Numbered from the stretch's first letter, positions 26,297 to 35,260 are shown. The stretch: 64,000 bases of DNA from Dyadobacter chenhuakuii (GCF_023821985.2 NZ_CP098805.1:4216001-4280000); one strand, 5' to 3'. A program made the numbers and translations. The notes: generated from the letters alone by a model not told the origin.

Positions 26297-27292
26297 ATGA
26301 AAACAACATTACTTTTCTTATTCATTCTGCTATCCAATGTTGCCATGGCGCAAACTGCTGAAACTTACGCTGAAAAACTGGGTTACCCGAAAGGGAAAAA
26401 AGTGCTGATCATTCATGTGGATGATGTCGGTATGTCTTATGAATCTAACCAGGGCGCGATCAAGGCGATCCGTAATGGTGTTGCCAATTCCCTGAGCGTA
26501 ATGATGCCTTGCGGCTGGGTGCCGGGTTTTGTAAATTATTGGAAAGAAAACAAAGATCTCGATGCAGGACTTCACCTTACTATGACGTCCGAGTGGAAGG
26601 ATTACCGCTGGGGACCGCTTGCCGGGAAGCCGAATGTGAAAGGGCTGGTCGATCCCGAAGGTGCAATGTGGCGGAGTGTGGCCGATGTTGTAAAAAATGC
26701 TTCCGCCGATGAAGTGGAAATGGAGATCCGGGCGCAGCTGGACCGTGCGCGGGCGATGGGTTTAGAACCCACGCATATGGATTCACACATGGGCACGCTT
26801 TTCGCAAAGAATGAATTTCTGGAGCGTTACCTGAAAGTAGGCATGCAGGAAAAAATCCCGGTCATGTTCCCGGGAGGGCATAACACGTCTATCCAGGCCG
26901 ACGAAAGAATGAGTGCGGAGCGTTTTCAAATGACACAAGCCATTGGAAAGCAACTCTGGGATGCCGGACTTCCTGTGCTGGACGATCTGGAAAACACCAG
27001 TTACGGCTGGAAAGGGCCGGAAAACGGCGACAAATCTGAAAAAGCGCTGCAAAAATACAAGACAGACAAATACATCAATGCCATCAAAGCGCTTAAACCA
27101 GGCCTGACGATGGTCATTATGCACTGCACAATCCACTCCGACATATTCCCGCACATTTCGGATTCATTGCCTACGCGTGAGGGCGATTACCTGGCGATGG
27201 TTGATCCCGAATTGAAAAAATACATTGAAAAAGAAGGCATCATTCTCACCACCTGGCGCGAGGCGATGCAGCGGAGACAGAAAGTGAAGTAA
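26297..27292 (+). CDS. YdjC/ChbG-family carbohydrate deacetylase, secreted
   Basis: About 331 residues with a signal peptide (TTLLFLFILLSNVAMAQ) from the preferred start at 26297; an ATG four codons upstream is also possible. The metal-binding motif of the family is visible: IIHVDDVGMS with the Asp pair, GLHLTM with the His, and THMDSHMGT with two His. These enzymes remove acetyl groups from N-acetylated sugars such as chitobiose or related oligosaccharides. The signal peptide places it in the periplasm or beyond. A transport system is not adjacent, so the substrate is not defined by context. Confidence 0.88.
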   Translation: MKTTLLFLFILLSNVAMAQTAETYAEKLGYPKGKKVLIIHVDDVGMSYESNQGAIKAIRNGVANSLSVMMPCGWVPGFVNYWKENKDLDAGLHLTMTSEWKDYRWGPLAGKPNVKGLVDPEGAMWRSVADVVKNASADEVEMEIRAQLDRARAMGLEPTHMDSHMGTLFAKNEFLERYLKVGMQEKIPVMFPGGHNTSIQADERMSAERFQMTQAIGKQLWDAGLPVLDDLENTSYGWKGPENGDKSEKALQKYKTDKYINAIKALKPGLTMVIMHCTIHSDIFPHISDSLPTREGDYLAMVDPELKKYIEKEGIILTTWREAMQRRQKVK

Positions 27293-27305
27293 TGAGGGAA
27301 TCAAA

Positions 27306-29093
27306 TCATTGATTTTCAACCCCAATGTGTGCATACACGATCTTATAGAAATCGGGTGGCAGGAATGGTTTTACGAGATAATCGGTGAAACCATTCGCTA
27401 ATGCACGTTCGCGCTCGTCTTCGAATGCAGATGCGGTAAGCGCCACAATGGGGATTTGCGGATCGCGTTTGCGGATCATACTTGTGGCTTCGAAACCATC
27501 CATGACAGGCATCCGCAGATCCATGAATATGAGGTCAAAGCGGTCGGAGAAATATTTATCGACCGCTTGCTTTCCGTCCGATGCAAGATCAAAGGGAATG
27601 TTCTTTCTTTTTAAAAGACTGGTGGCAAAAATCAAATTCGTGGCATTGTCGTCCACGACCAGCACTTTGGAGCCTTTGTTTAATGCGGGTGTAGGCACCT
27701 TTTCTGATTTTGCCGGATCTTCCACGGTAACGGAATAGGGAAGCGCAATTTGAAATGAAAATACAGAACCATCTCCAAGCTTACTCTTAAGCCTCAGCTC
27801 TCCGCCAAACAAACGGACCAACTCCCTGGAAATGGCCAATCCGAGCCCCGTCCCGCCATCCTGCCTTTTCACCAGGCTTCTTACCTGTGTAAATATTTCA
27901 AAAACATTGGATTGCTGATCCTCCGAAATACCAATCCCTGTATCGGAAACGGCAAATTCCAGCTTGATAATGCCATCGTTCGTACGCTCCAACTCCTTAA
28001 CCGAGAACTTTACAAACCCCGAATCCGTGAATTTAATGGCATTATGAATCAAGTTGTTTATCACCTGGCTCAACCGGACCTGGTCGCCGCGAAGTTGGGG
28101 AAGGTTAGGCGAAAGATCTGCTGACAATTCAAGGCCTTTTTCCCGTGCGCGAGGCAGAAAACTGTTATAAAGGTTTTTGAAAAGCTCTTCGATGTCGAAC
28201 GTAACGGGATGAAGCTTGACGTGATTGGAATTTATTTTATTAAAGTCTAATATATCATTCACAACCGCCATTAAGTGAATAGAGGAGAATTTCAGCGTTT
28301 CTATCAGCTCCATTTCCTCCTCGCTCCGCGATTTATTCTCTTCCAAAAGATGCACTATGCCCACAATGCCATTCAGCGGCGTGCGGATCTCATGGCTCAT
28401 CGTGGACAGGAACTCCGACTTGGCCAATGTTGCATCTTCCGCAATCTGCTTTTGCTTTTCCAGCAGGTCATTTTGCTCGGCAAGCGAAAAAAGATAGAAA
28501 AATTCATGTTTGTTACGGCTCTCATGAAAATACATCATGAAGGGAAACAGCATTTGCCCAAGAAAGAAAAACAACCCGCCCTGACTGAAAAAATTGTACA
28601 GATAGCCTGGATGGCGGTAATACAATGCCGGTGGGAAGATCGTCATAACACACACGGTCAGGATAATGCTGTACTGCACAGGCCACCGGAGTACAAAGAA
28701 CGAGAACATTAAGCCAAGCGTCATGTTCAGGCTGGCACGGTCGTAGGAGGCATGCGGCACTTCGGCCAGGATATACGCGTGCACCGGCACCAATGCGAGA
28801 TTTGTATAGAAAGATGCTTTCTGAGCGCTTAGCCTGCCCGTAAAATGAAGTGTGAGCAAAAAGATGATAACGCCGCTCAGGACCAGTTCTGCCGCCAAAA
28901 CCTCCGGAAACGCAGGATCTTTTCGCAAAAAATAGAGGATGGATGTAGCAGGATAACCAACCAGATAAGCAACACAAAAGATAATGTTGCCCCACCGCGA
29001 CTTCAACTCACTTTCTTTTTTCCACAGTTCGTTGAACTCGTTCGTATATGTAGATTTATTCAAGAAAGAGCAATTTAAATGCGCTGATAACAA
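27306..29093 (-). CDS. membrane-bound hybrid histidine kinase/response regulator
   Basis: A 595-residue hybrid kinase. Residues about 35-190 hold roughly six hydrophobic segments (VAYLVGYPATSILYFL, VLSGVIIFLLTLHFTG, YSIILTVCVMTIFPP, LFFFLGQMLFPFMMYF) with no large periplasmic sensor. Then come the HisKA domain with phospho-His234 in STMSHEIRTPLNG, the HATPase domain with NLIHNAIKFT, DTGIGI and GGTGLGL, and a C-terminal receiver with VVDDN, the phospho-Asp in MDLRMPVMDG and the Lys in DYLVKPF. There is no HPt or output domain in the chain, so the phosphate must go to a separate HPt or act on the kinase itself. Confidence 0.92.
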   Translation of the reverse strand: MLSAHLNCSFLNKSTYTNEFNELWKKESELKSRWGNIIFCVAYLVGYPATSILYFLRKDPAFPEVLAAELVLSGVIIFLLTLHFTGRLSAQKASFYTNLALVPVHAYILAEVPHASYDRASLNMTLGLMFSFFVLRWPVQYSIILTVCVMTIFPPALYYRHPGYLYNFFSQGGLFFFLGQMLFPFMMYFHESRNKHEFFYLFSLAEQNDLLEKQKQIAEDATLAKSEFLSTMSHEIRTPLNGIVGIVHLLEENKSRSEEEMELIETLKFSSIHLMAVVNDILDFNKINSNHVKLHPVTFDIEELFKNLYNSFLPRAREKGLELSADLSPNLPQLRGDQVRLSQVINNLIHNAIKFTDSGFVKFSVKELERTNDGIIKLEFAVSDTGIGISEDQQSNVFEIFTQVRSLVKRQDGGTGLGLAISRELVRLFGGELRLKSKLGDGSVFSFQIALPYSVTVEDPAKSEKVPTPALNKGSKVLVVDDNATNLIFATSLLKRKNIPFDLASDGKQAVDKYFSDRFDLIFMDLRMPVMDGFEATSMIRKRDPQIPIVALTASAFEDERERALANGFTDYLVKPFLPPDFYKIVYAHIGVENQ

Positions 29094-29139
29094 GGTTGAG
29101 ACTGTCGGTCGGACAATGATCCAAATTTACATAAATAGC

Positions 29140-29178
29140 AAAAAATAAGGGCATCCAAATGAATGAATACCCTTATTT
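29140..29178 (-). terminator. terminator of lpdA
   Basis: On the minus strand an AAATAAGGGTAT/ATGCCCTTATTT stem (+ arms 29143-29154 and 29167-29178) is followed by a T-run. It lies 22 bp after the lpdA stop. Confidence 0.8.
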
Positions 29179-29199
29179 CAAGCAATAACTTATTTAATG

Positions 29200-30597
29200 T
29201 TACAAATCAATCGCTTCACCGTAAGCCGCTTCCGTTGCTCCTTTCAGTGCTTCGGACATTGTTGGGTGCGGATGGATTGCACGCATAATCTCATGAGAAG
29301 TAGTTTCCAATTTACGGGCTACAACCACCTCAGCGATCATTTCCGTAACATTGGCACCAATCATGTGAGCACCAAGGAACTCACCATATTTTGCGTCAAA
29401 GATCACTTTTACAAAACCGTCGGTAACACCTGCTCCAACCGCCTTACCCGACGCCTTGAATGGGAATTTACCTACTTTAATGTCGTAACCAGCTTCTTTT
29501 GCTTTTTTCTCTGTAAATCCAACAGACGCAATTTCAGGCTGGCAGTAAGTACATCCCGGAATGTTTCCGTAATCCAATGCTTCCGTTTTGTGTCCTGCGA
29601 TTTTTTCAGCACAGATAATTCCCTCAGCCGTAGCAACGTGTGCCAAAGCAGGGCCAGGCGTGCAGTCGCCAATCGCATAAAATCCTGGAACGCTGGTTTC
29701 ATACCATTCGTTTACAGTGATTTTGCCTTTATCCGTTTTAATGCCTGTTTCTTCCAGACCAATATTTTCAAGATTAGCAACGATTCCGGCAGCCGAAAGC
29801 ACGATATCTACTTCAAATGATTTCTGTCCGTCCGGCGTCTTCACAGAAACTTTACAACCGTTTCCGGAAGTATCCACGGTCTCAACCGTTGAGTTTACGT
29901 AAGTTTCGATGCCCAGCTTTTTGTATTGCTTTGCAATTTCTTTTGATATGTCCTCGTCCTCAACCGGAACCAGGTTTGGCAGGAATTCAACAACAGTCAC
30001 TTTCGTGCCCATAGAAGCGTATACATAAGCGAATTCCATTCCAATCGCACCTGATCCAACTACCAGCATAGAAGCAGGTTGTTTTTCAAGGCTCATTGCT
30101 TTGCGGTATTCGATAACTTTCTGACCGTCGATCTTGATATTCGGCAACTCACGAGCACGCGCGCCGGTGGCGATAATAACGCCTTTACCAGCTGTGTAGT
30201 CCGTTGTCTTACCGTCTTTGTCTGTAACTGCAACTGTTTTCTGGCCCTTAACTTTGCCCGTTCCCATGAGGACGTCGATCTTGTTCTTTTTCATCAAGAA
30301 AGAAACGCCTTTGCTCATGGTATCCGCAACGCCACGGCTACGCTGGATCACTGCACCGAAATCAGCAGCATACTCACCAACATTGATCCCGTAATCTTTT
30401 GCATGCTTAATGTATTCAAAAACCTGTGCACTTTTCAGAAGTGCTTTGGTAGGAATGCAGCCCCAGTTAAGGCATATTCCACCTAAACTTTCTTTTTCAA
30501 CAATTGCTACTTTAAGTCCTAATTGGGAAGCGCGAATGGCTGCGGGATAACCTCCCGGGCCGCTGCCAATTACTATCACATCATATGCTTGAGCCAT
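29200..30597 (-). CDS. lpdA: dihydrolipoyl dehydrogenase (E3)
   Basis: A 465-residue flavoprotein that reoxidizes dihydrolipoamide with NAD+ in the pyruvate and 2-oxoglutarate dehydrogenase complexes. It shows the FAD motif VIGSGPGGYPAA, the redox-active pair Cys42/Cys47 in GGICLNWGCIPTKAL, the NAD motif VVGSGAIGMEFAYVYAS, YAIGDCTPGPALAH for FAD binding, and the catalytic His-Glu near the C-terminus in HPHPTMSEAL. Length and motifs are normal. It is monocistronic, with its own -7 element and terminator, and no E1 or E2 genes are nearby. Confidence 0.96.
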   Translation of the reverse strand: MAQAYDVIVIGSGPGGYPAAIRASQLGLKVAIVEKESLGGICLNWGCIPTKALLKSAQVFEYIKHAKDYGINVGEYAADFGAVIQRSRGVADTMSKGVSFLMKKNKIDVLMGTGKVKGQKTVAVTDKDGKTTDYTAGKGVIIATGARARELPNIKIDGQKVIEYRKAMSLEKQPASMLVVGSGAIGMEFAYVYASMGTKVTVVEFLPNLVPVEDEDISKEIAKQYKKLGIETYVNSTVETVDTSGNGCKVSVKTPDGQKSFEVDIVLSAAGIVANLENIGLEETGIKTDKGKITVNEWYETSVPGFYAIGDCTPGPALAHVATAEGIICAEKIAGHKTEALDYGNIPGCTYCQPEIASVGFTEKKAKEAGYDIKVGKFPFKASGKAVGAGVTDGFVKVIFDAKYGEFLGAHMIGANVTEMIAEVVVARKLETTSHEIMRAIHPHPTMSEALKGATEAAYGEAIDL

Positions 30598-30643
30598 TTT
30601 CCGGTATTTTTATTGTACGAAATGGGTTGACAAAAATTTCCTG

Positions 30644-30651
30644 CAAAGTTA
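30644..30651 (-). promoter_or_regulatory. -7 element of lpdA
   Basis: On the minus strand TAACTTTG matches TAnnTTTG, 47 bp before the lpdA start. It is divergent from the prfB promoter. Confidence 0.5.
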
Positions 30652-30726
30652 AGACGATTTGCCGGAAAGACTACATCTACAACGCCTCGTATTTGCAGTG
30701 AAACTGAGGGTTATTGCTATTTGTTG

Positions 30727-30734
30727 TAGCTTTG
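30727..30734 (+). promoter_or_regulatory. -7 element of prfB
   Basis: TAGCTTTG matches TAnnTTTG, about 140 bp before the prfB start. The REP-like hairpin would then lie in the prfB leader. Confidence 0.45.
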
Positions 30735-30759
30735 CGACGTTTAGAGCCTGCGGGACCTC

Positions 30760-30829
30760 TGTCAGTCTGAGCGGAGCCGAAGACGCGTTACCAAGGAGTA
30801 GCGTGCCTTCGGCTCCGCTCAGGCTGACA
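30760..30829. repeat. REP-like palindrome
   Basis: Arms 30760-30787 (TGTCAGTCTGAGCGGAGCCG and on) and 30802-30829 (ending CTCAGGCTGACA) are complementary at about 25 of 28 positions around a 14-nt loop. The motif GTCAGTCTGAGCGnAGnCGAAG is, as I remember, a widespread dispersed hairpin in many bacterial genomes. Two overlapping open frames through it are not genes. Confidence 0.7.
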
Positions 30830-30875
30830 AGGTCAAACAGCAACATTTTTTCAAACTTAAATTCAAAAAATTCAA

Positions 30876-31950
30876 ATGACTGCAGAGCAATTGAAAGACT
30901 TGAAGGCCCGTGTAGAGGCTTTGGGGAGGTATCTTTGACTACGATAACCGAAAAAAACAACTAGAAGATCTTGAACAGCAGACTGTTCAACCGGAGTTCT
31001 GGAATGATTCAGAACGTGCCGAGAAAACAATGCGGGAAATCCGTGGATTGAAATTCTGGACCAATGGATACGAAGAACTTTCGCGCTTGCGGGACGATCT
31101 GGACACAATTTGGGAATTTTATGAAGCCGACGAAGCAACAGAGGAAGAAGTGGATGAAGAAGGCCTGAAACTTTCCAACAAGCTGGAAGAAGTAGAATTC
31201 CGGAAAATGATGGGGGAAGAAGGCGACGAACTGCCGGCTGTAATTGAGATCAATGCAGGCGCAGGCGGAACGGAGTCGCAGGACTGGGCATCCATGCTCA
31301 TGCGCATGTACATTATGTGGGCTGAGAAAAATGGTTACAAGGTCCGGGAAGTGGATTTGCAGGATGGCGATGTGGCTGGTGTTAAGTCCGTTACATTGGA
31401 AATTGATGGTGAATACGCTTACGGAAATTTGAAATCGGAAAATGGTGTGCATCGGCTGGTCCGCATTTCGCCTTTTGATTCCAACGCAAGGAGGCATACT
31501 TCGTTTACATCCGTTTATGTGTATCCGCTTGCTGATGACAACATTGAAATTGATGTTAACCTAGCCGACATTACCTGGGACACCTATCGTTCCGGTGGAG
31601 CAGGCGGCCAGAATGTGAACAAAGTGGAAACCGCGGTGCGTTTGCACCATAAGCCTTCCGGGATCATCATTGCCTGTCAGCAGGAACGTTCGCAGTTAAT
31701 GAATAAAGAAGTGGCTATCAGGCTTTTGAAGTCACGACTTTACCAGATCGAGCTCGAAAAACGGAATTCTGCACGCGCAGAAGTGGAAGCATCCAAGCGA
31801 AAAATCGAATGGGGCTCCCAGATCCGCAGCTACGTCCTCGACGACCGCCGCGTAAAAGACCACCGAACCGATCACCAGACATCGAACACCGATGCTGTAT
31901 TGAATGGTGAGATCAATGATTTCATCAAGGCATATCTGATGGAGTCGTAA
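30876..31950 (+). CDS. prfB: peptide chain release factor 2, with programmed +1 frameshift
   Basis: Release factor 2 ends translation at UGA and UAA. The frame opens at 30876 ([20 protein letters not shown]) and reaches an in-frame UGA at 30936-30938. The site GGGGAGG-TAT-CTT-TGA-C is the classical slippage signal: an SD-like GGAGG three bases before CTT, and CTTTGAC, where slipping one base forward gives CTT-GAC. The rest continues in the +1 frame: [15 protein letters not shown], the codon-recognition SPF motif in [13 protein letters not shown], and the catalytic GGQ at 31603-31611 ([12 protein letters not shown]). This is autoregulation: low RF2 promotes frameshift and RF2 synthesis. Confidence 0.96.
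30923..30939 (+). promoter_or_regulatory. programmed frameshift signal of prfB
   Basis: GGGGAGG at 30923-30929 acts as internal Shine-Dalgarno; CTT at 30933-30935 is the slippage codon, TGA at 30936-30938 the zero-frame stop, and GAC at 30937-30939 the +1 codon. The arrangement is almost that of E. coli. Confidence 0.92.
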
Positions 31951-31967
31951 GATTTCTAACTTTTTTG

Positions 31968-32014
31968 AAACCTCCAAGTCGCCAGATTAAGGTGCTTACT
32001 TGGAGGTTTTTTTT
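31968..32014 (+). terminator. terminator of prfB
   Basis: AACCTCCAAGT (31969-31979) and ACTTGGAGGTT (31998-32008) form an 11-bp stem followed by eight T. It lies 18 bp after the prfB stop. Confidence 0.9.
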
Positions 32015-32048
32015 CTTTTGAGTAACTTACTTTCTAAATGCAAAGATT

Positions 32049-32261
32049 ATGAGCGAAATAGAGTTGATGAATAAGATGTCCGTGCTTCCTCAAAATTTAA
32101 GGGAGGAGGTTTCCGATTATGTCGATTTCCTAATCAGCAAGTATCTTCATAAAGATAGCCTGAAGAAAACGCCCTTGAAATTTGGGATGATGAAGGGGAC
32201 TTTCACCATGAGCCCAGATTTTGACGAGCCGCTGGATGACTTTAAAGAATATATGCCTTGA
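32049..32261 (+). CDS. DUF2281-type antitoxin of a VapBC-like pair
   Basis: A 70-residue protein. Residues 10-35 (MSVLPQNLREEVSDYVDFL) are the DUF2281 motif of small antitoxin-like proteins, followed by a Lys-rich linker and an acidic C-terminal tail (FDEPLDDFKEYM) that would wrap the toxin. The gene overlaps the PIN gene by 4 nt, with the toxin starting at a TTG inside the antitoxin's last codons. The pair sits 99 bp after the prfB stop. Confidence 0.82.
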   Translation: MSEIELMNKMSVLPQNLREEVSDYVDFLISKYLHKDSLKKTPLKFGMMKGTFTMSPDFDEPLDDFKEYMP

Positions 32262-32641
32262 ATATAATTTTAGATACACACGCACTAATTTGGTTTTTTG
32301 AGGGAGACTCAAACTTGTCGGCAAAGGCACTTGAAGCAATTGAAAACACCAATAATAAAAAATTTGTAAGCGTTGCCTCTCTATGGGAAATAGCTATTAA
32401 AACGAGCTTGGGCAAATTGACCCTGCAAAAGCCTTTGGATACATTTCTTTCAGAACTCGTCCAGTCCGACATTCAAATTCTACCTATTTCAATAAATCAA
32501 GTCCTGCTGGTAAGTCAATTAGACTTCTTTCACAAAGATCCATTTGACCGCATTATCATAGCGCAAAGTATTACCGAAAAATTTCCCGTTGTTACAAAAG
32601 ACCCGAGCTTCCTCTTATATCCAACTGACCTGTACTGGTGA
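32258..32641 (+). CDS. vapC: PIN-domain toxin (VapC type)
   Basis: A 127-residue PIN nuclease. It has the conserved acidic residues Asp6 in ILDTHALIWF, Glu44 in SLWEIAIK, and Asp94/Asp97 in KDPFDRIIIAQS, so the metal site looks intact. Such toxins cleave tRNA or rRNA when the antitoxin decays. The start codon is TTG at 32258, within the last codon of the antitoxin gene (TTGA overlap), which couples translation. The gene in turn ends one base into the ATG of the downstream hydrolase. This suggests the hydrolase is read on the same transcript. Confidence 0.88.
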   Translation: MNIILDTHALIWFFEGDSNLSAKALEAIENTNNKKFVSVASLWEIAIKTSLGKLTLQKPLDTFLSELVQSDIQILPISINQVLLVSQLDFFHKDPFDRIIIAQSITEKFPVVTKDPSFLLYPTDLYW

Positions 32642-33429
32642 TGCAGGAGCCTACTACACTCCCCTTCCACAAACTAGGCTGCGGAAACCGCATTCTCCTT
32701 GCATTTCACGGCATCGGGCAGGATGGGGCGAGTTGCTTTCGACCTTTTGAGAAGATGCTAGGCGAACGTTATACCATTTATGCTTTTGATCTCTATTTTC
32801 ATGGGCTGAGTTTGGGGGTTCAGTCAGGGGTTGTTACCAAGCAGTTTTGGGTGGAGCAGGTTCGGCATTTTCTTGAAACGGAGAAGATTGGCAGGTTCGA
32901 CATTGCCGGTTTCAGCATGGGTGGGCGGTTTGCTTTGGCTACTTTGGAAGGTTTTCCGGAGCGTGTTGATGATGTATTTCTGATTGCTCCCGATGGGGTT
33001 TCGGAGCATCCGCTTTATTCGCTGGCGAGCCGCTTTGCTCCTGCACGGGGGCTTTTTCGCTGGTCTATGAAGCGTCCGGAGGCCTTTTTTAAGGTTGCTG
33101 ATGTGCTTCAAAAAGCTGGTTTGGTGAATGCGAGTTTGTATCGTTTTACGCAGCAAGTGCTTAATACACCTGACAAACGGCAAACCGTTTACAATTCCTG
33201 GGTCCATTTCCGGGATTTGCGATTTGACATTTCTGCGCTTTACCAGAAGGCTTCAATCAATAATGTTTCGATTTATTTGTTCGTAGGCCAATTTGATAAA
33301 CTATTGAAACCCGCAGCCGTCAGGCGACTTGCGGATTTGATTCCTAAAAACCAATATATTCAACTCAAAAGCGGTCATACGCAGCTGGTTGAGCAGGCGG
33401 CCTCATGGATTTTTGCTTTATTTAAGTAA
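32641..33429 (+). CDS. alpha/beta hydrolase
   Basis: About 262 residues. The oxyanion part LLAFHGIGQDGASCFRPF, the nucleophile elbow FSMGG within DIAGFSMGGRFAL (Ser nucleophile), and the late His in LKSGHTQLVEQ form the alpha/beta hydrolase catalytic pattern. The loop carrying the acid (LFVGQFDKLL, Asp) is also visible. Substrate is unknown; the nearest types are non-specific esterases and MhpC-like hydrolases. The ATG at 32641 shares its A with the stop of vapC, and a GTG three bases earlier is also possible. The link to the toxin-antitoxin pair is positional only. Confidence 0.85.
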   Translation: MQEPTTLPFHKLGCGNRILLAFHGIGQDGASCFRPFEKMLGERYTIYAFDLYFHGLSLGVQSGVVTKQFWVEQVRHFLETEKIGRFDIAGFSMGGRFALATLEGFPERVDDVFLIAPDGVSEHPLYSLASRFAPARGLFRWSMKRPEAFFKVADVLQKAGLVNASLYRFTQQVLNTPDKRQTVYNSWVHFRDLRFDISALYQKASINNVSIYLFVGQFDKLLKPAAVRRLADLIPKNQYIQLKSGHTQLVEQAASWIFALFK

Positions 33430-33452
33430 ATTGAGGAAACTAAACCCGCCGC

Positions 33453-34742
33453 ATGCAGCAAACTTTACCGAAGAATGATACAAACTGGCGCCTGAAAGCC
33501 ATTATGGGCGGCTCCGCCGGAAACTTGGTTGAATGGTACGACTGGTACGCCTATTCCGCTTTTTCCCTCTATTTTGCCAACAGCTTTTTCCCCGATTCCA
33601 ATCCTACTGTCCAGCTTCTCAACACCGCCGGAATCTTCGCCGTGGGCTTTCTAATGCGCCCGATCGGTGGTTATATTTTCGGTAAACTGGCTGATACAAA
33701 AGGGAGAAAAGAGGCTATGACATTGTCGGTTCTGCTGATGTCGTTTGGCTCATTGCTGATTGCATTTCTGCCGGGTTATAACAGCATTGGCATAGCAGCA
33801 CCTATTCTATTGCTGGTTGCCAGGCTTTTGCAAGGGTTAAGCGTGGGAGGCGAATATGGGACTTCCGCCACGTATCTGAGCGAAGTCGCTACCAAAGAGC
33901 GGCGTGGATTCTATTCCAGCTTTCAATATGTGACATTAATAGGCGGTCAGTTGCTGGCATTGGGCTTACAGCTTATTCTTCAAAATGTGTTTCTGAATGA
34001 TAAGCAGATGCACGAATGGGGCTGGCGCATTCCTTTTGTGGTTGGCGCTGCACTTTCGCTGGTCGCCCTTTACCTGCGGACGCATTTAAATGAAACTGAG
34101 GCATTCATTGCCAAAGAGGAAACAATCAAGAAAAAAGGCTCTCTGAAAGAGCTATTGAAGCATCCCAAGGCCATTCTGGTTGTGGTTGGATTAACATTAG
34201 GCGGCACACTTGCCTTTTATACATACACCACTTACATGCAGAAGTTTCTGGTTAACACCGTTGGCCTGACCAAATATCAATCGACGATCCTGACATTCTG
34301 CTCTTTGTTGATCTTTGCGCTTTTGCAGCCCGCTTTCGGAGCATTGAGCGATAAAATAGGCCGTCGTCCGCTGCTGATTTCATTTGGTGTGCTGGGGACG
34401 ATCTTCACTTATCCGTTGCTAAGCACATTAAGCCACACGACGGATATGTGGTCGGCATTTGGCCTGCTTATGGCGGCGCTCATCATTGTGAGCGGCTATA
34501 CTTCCATTAACGCAGTTGTAAAAGCAGAGCTTTTTCCCGTGGAAGTGCGGGCGCTGGGCGTAGGGCTCCCCTACTCGATTACGGTTGCAGTTTTCGGCGG
34601 GACGGCTGAATATTTGGCACTTTGGGCGAAGAACTTAGGTCATGAAAGTTACTATTACTGGTATGTTACGGGGTGCATATTTATCTCGCTCATCATTTAT
34701 TTCAAAATGAAGGATACCAAACACACTTCGCTCATCGATTAG
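33453..34742 (+). CDS. MHS-family MFS transporter (KgtP/ProP type)
   Basis: A 429-residue twelve-helix transporter of the metabolite:H+ symporter group. The N-terminus ASAGN-like GGSAGNLVEWYDWYAYS, the motif between TM2 and TM3 GKLADTKGRKEAM, GLSVGGEYGTSATY in TM4, and the second-half GALSDKIGRRPLLI are all typical of KgtP, CitA and ProP relatives. Substrates of the group are dicarboxylates, tricarboxylates or compatible solutes, and cannot be chosen here. It starts 23 bp after the hydrolase stop, so it may be in the same transcription unit. Confidence 0.92.
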   Translation: MQQTLPKNDTNWRLKAIMGGSAGNLVEWYDWYAYSAFSLYFANSFFPDSNPTVQLLNTAGIFAVGFLMRPIGGYIFGKLADTKGRKEAMTLSVLLMSFGSLLIAFLPGYNSIGIAAPILLLVARLLQGLSVGGEYGTSATYLSEVATKERRGFYSSFQYVTLIGGQLLALGLQLILQNVFLNDKQMHEWGWRIPFVVGAALSLVALYLRTHLNETEAFIAKEETIKKKGSLKELLKHPKAILVVVGLTLGGTLAFYTYTTYMQKFLVNTVGLTKYQSTILTFCSLLIFALLQPAFGALSDKIGRRPLLISFGVLGTIFTYPLLSTLSHTTDMWSAFGLLMAALIIVSGYTSINAVVKAELFPVEVRALGVGLPYSITVAVFGGTAEYLALWAKNLGHESYYYWYVTGCIFISLIIYFKMKDTKHTSLID

Positions 34743-34822
34743 AGCCTTGGAAAAGATAAATTATCTCTTGACATAATCCATTCGAATGTATAACTTTCTG
34801 AAAACCAAAACTTTTAGAAGTT

Positions 34823-35257
34823 ATGAACATGATGAACCGAATCGAGCATTGGGGCGATACGCATCATCCGGCATGGCTGGATATAGTTCGTATTGCTTTG
34901 GGAGTATTTCTGTTTGTGAAAGGCATCAGCTTTATCAGCGACACCACGCGCTTATCGAAGCTGGTAACAGGACTTGATCTTCATTTGTATACGGTTGCAT
35001 CTGTGCATTACGTAGCGTTCGCACATATTTTTGGTGGATTTCTGATCGCACTTGGTTGCCTTACACGCATTTCTGCGATCATTCAAATTCCAATCTTGCT
35101 CGTCGCGGTATTTTTCGTCAACTTTCGCTCAGGATTTTCTTACCTGAACTCCGAACTCTGGCTTTCCATGATCACATTGATTCTGGTAGTCACTTTCGCC
35201 GTTGTCGGTTCCGGCAAGCTTTCGATGGATGAATGGATGAAAATGCACGACCGGTAG
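34823..35257 (+). CDS. DoxX-family membrane protein
   Basis: A 144-residue protein with four hydrophobic segments: IVRIALGVFLFVKGISFI, VAFAHIFGGFLIALGCL, IIQIPILLVAVFFVNF and LSMITLILVVTFAVVG. The first segment with GVFLFVKG and the later GxLIxxG pattern match the DoxX/DoxD family, whose members are thiosulfate:quinone oxidoreductase-like subunits or redox-linked membrane proteins. No specific partner is adjacent, and the AraC regulator on the opposite strand converges with a 3-bp gap. Function is therefore only family level. Confidence 0.83.
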   Translation: MNMMNRIEHWGDTHHPAWLDIVRIALGVFLFVKGISFISDTTRLSKLVTGLDLHLYTVASVHYVAFAHIFGGFLIALGCLTRISAIIQIPILLVAVFFVNFRSGFSYLNSELWLSMITLILVVTFAVVGSGKLSMDEWMKMHDR

Positions 35258-35260
35258 CCG

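Noticed and set aside
30649..30964. Two opposite open frames of about 100 codons before prfB
   Set aside because: Both cross the REP-like palindrome and overlap the prfB start; neither has a plausible protein pattern.
30876..31950. prfB as a pseudogene with an internal stop
   Set aside because: The in-frame TGA is within the conserved programmed frameshift signal, and the rest of the gene is intact.
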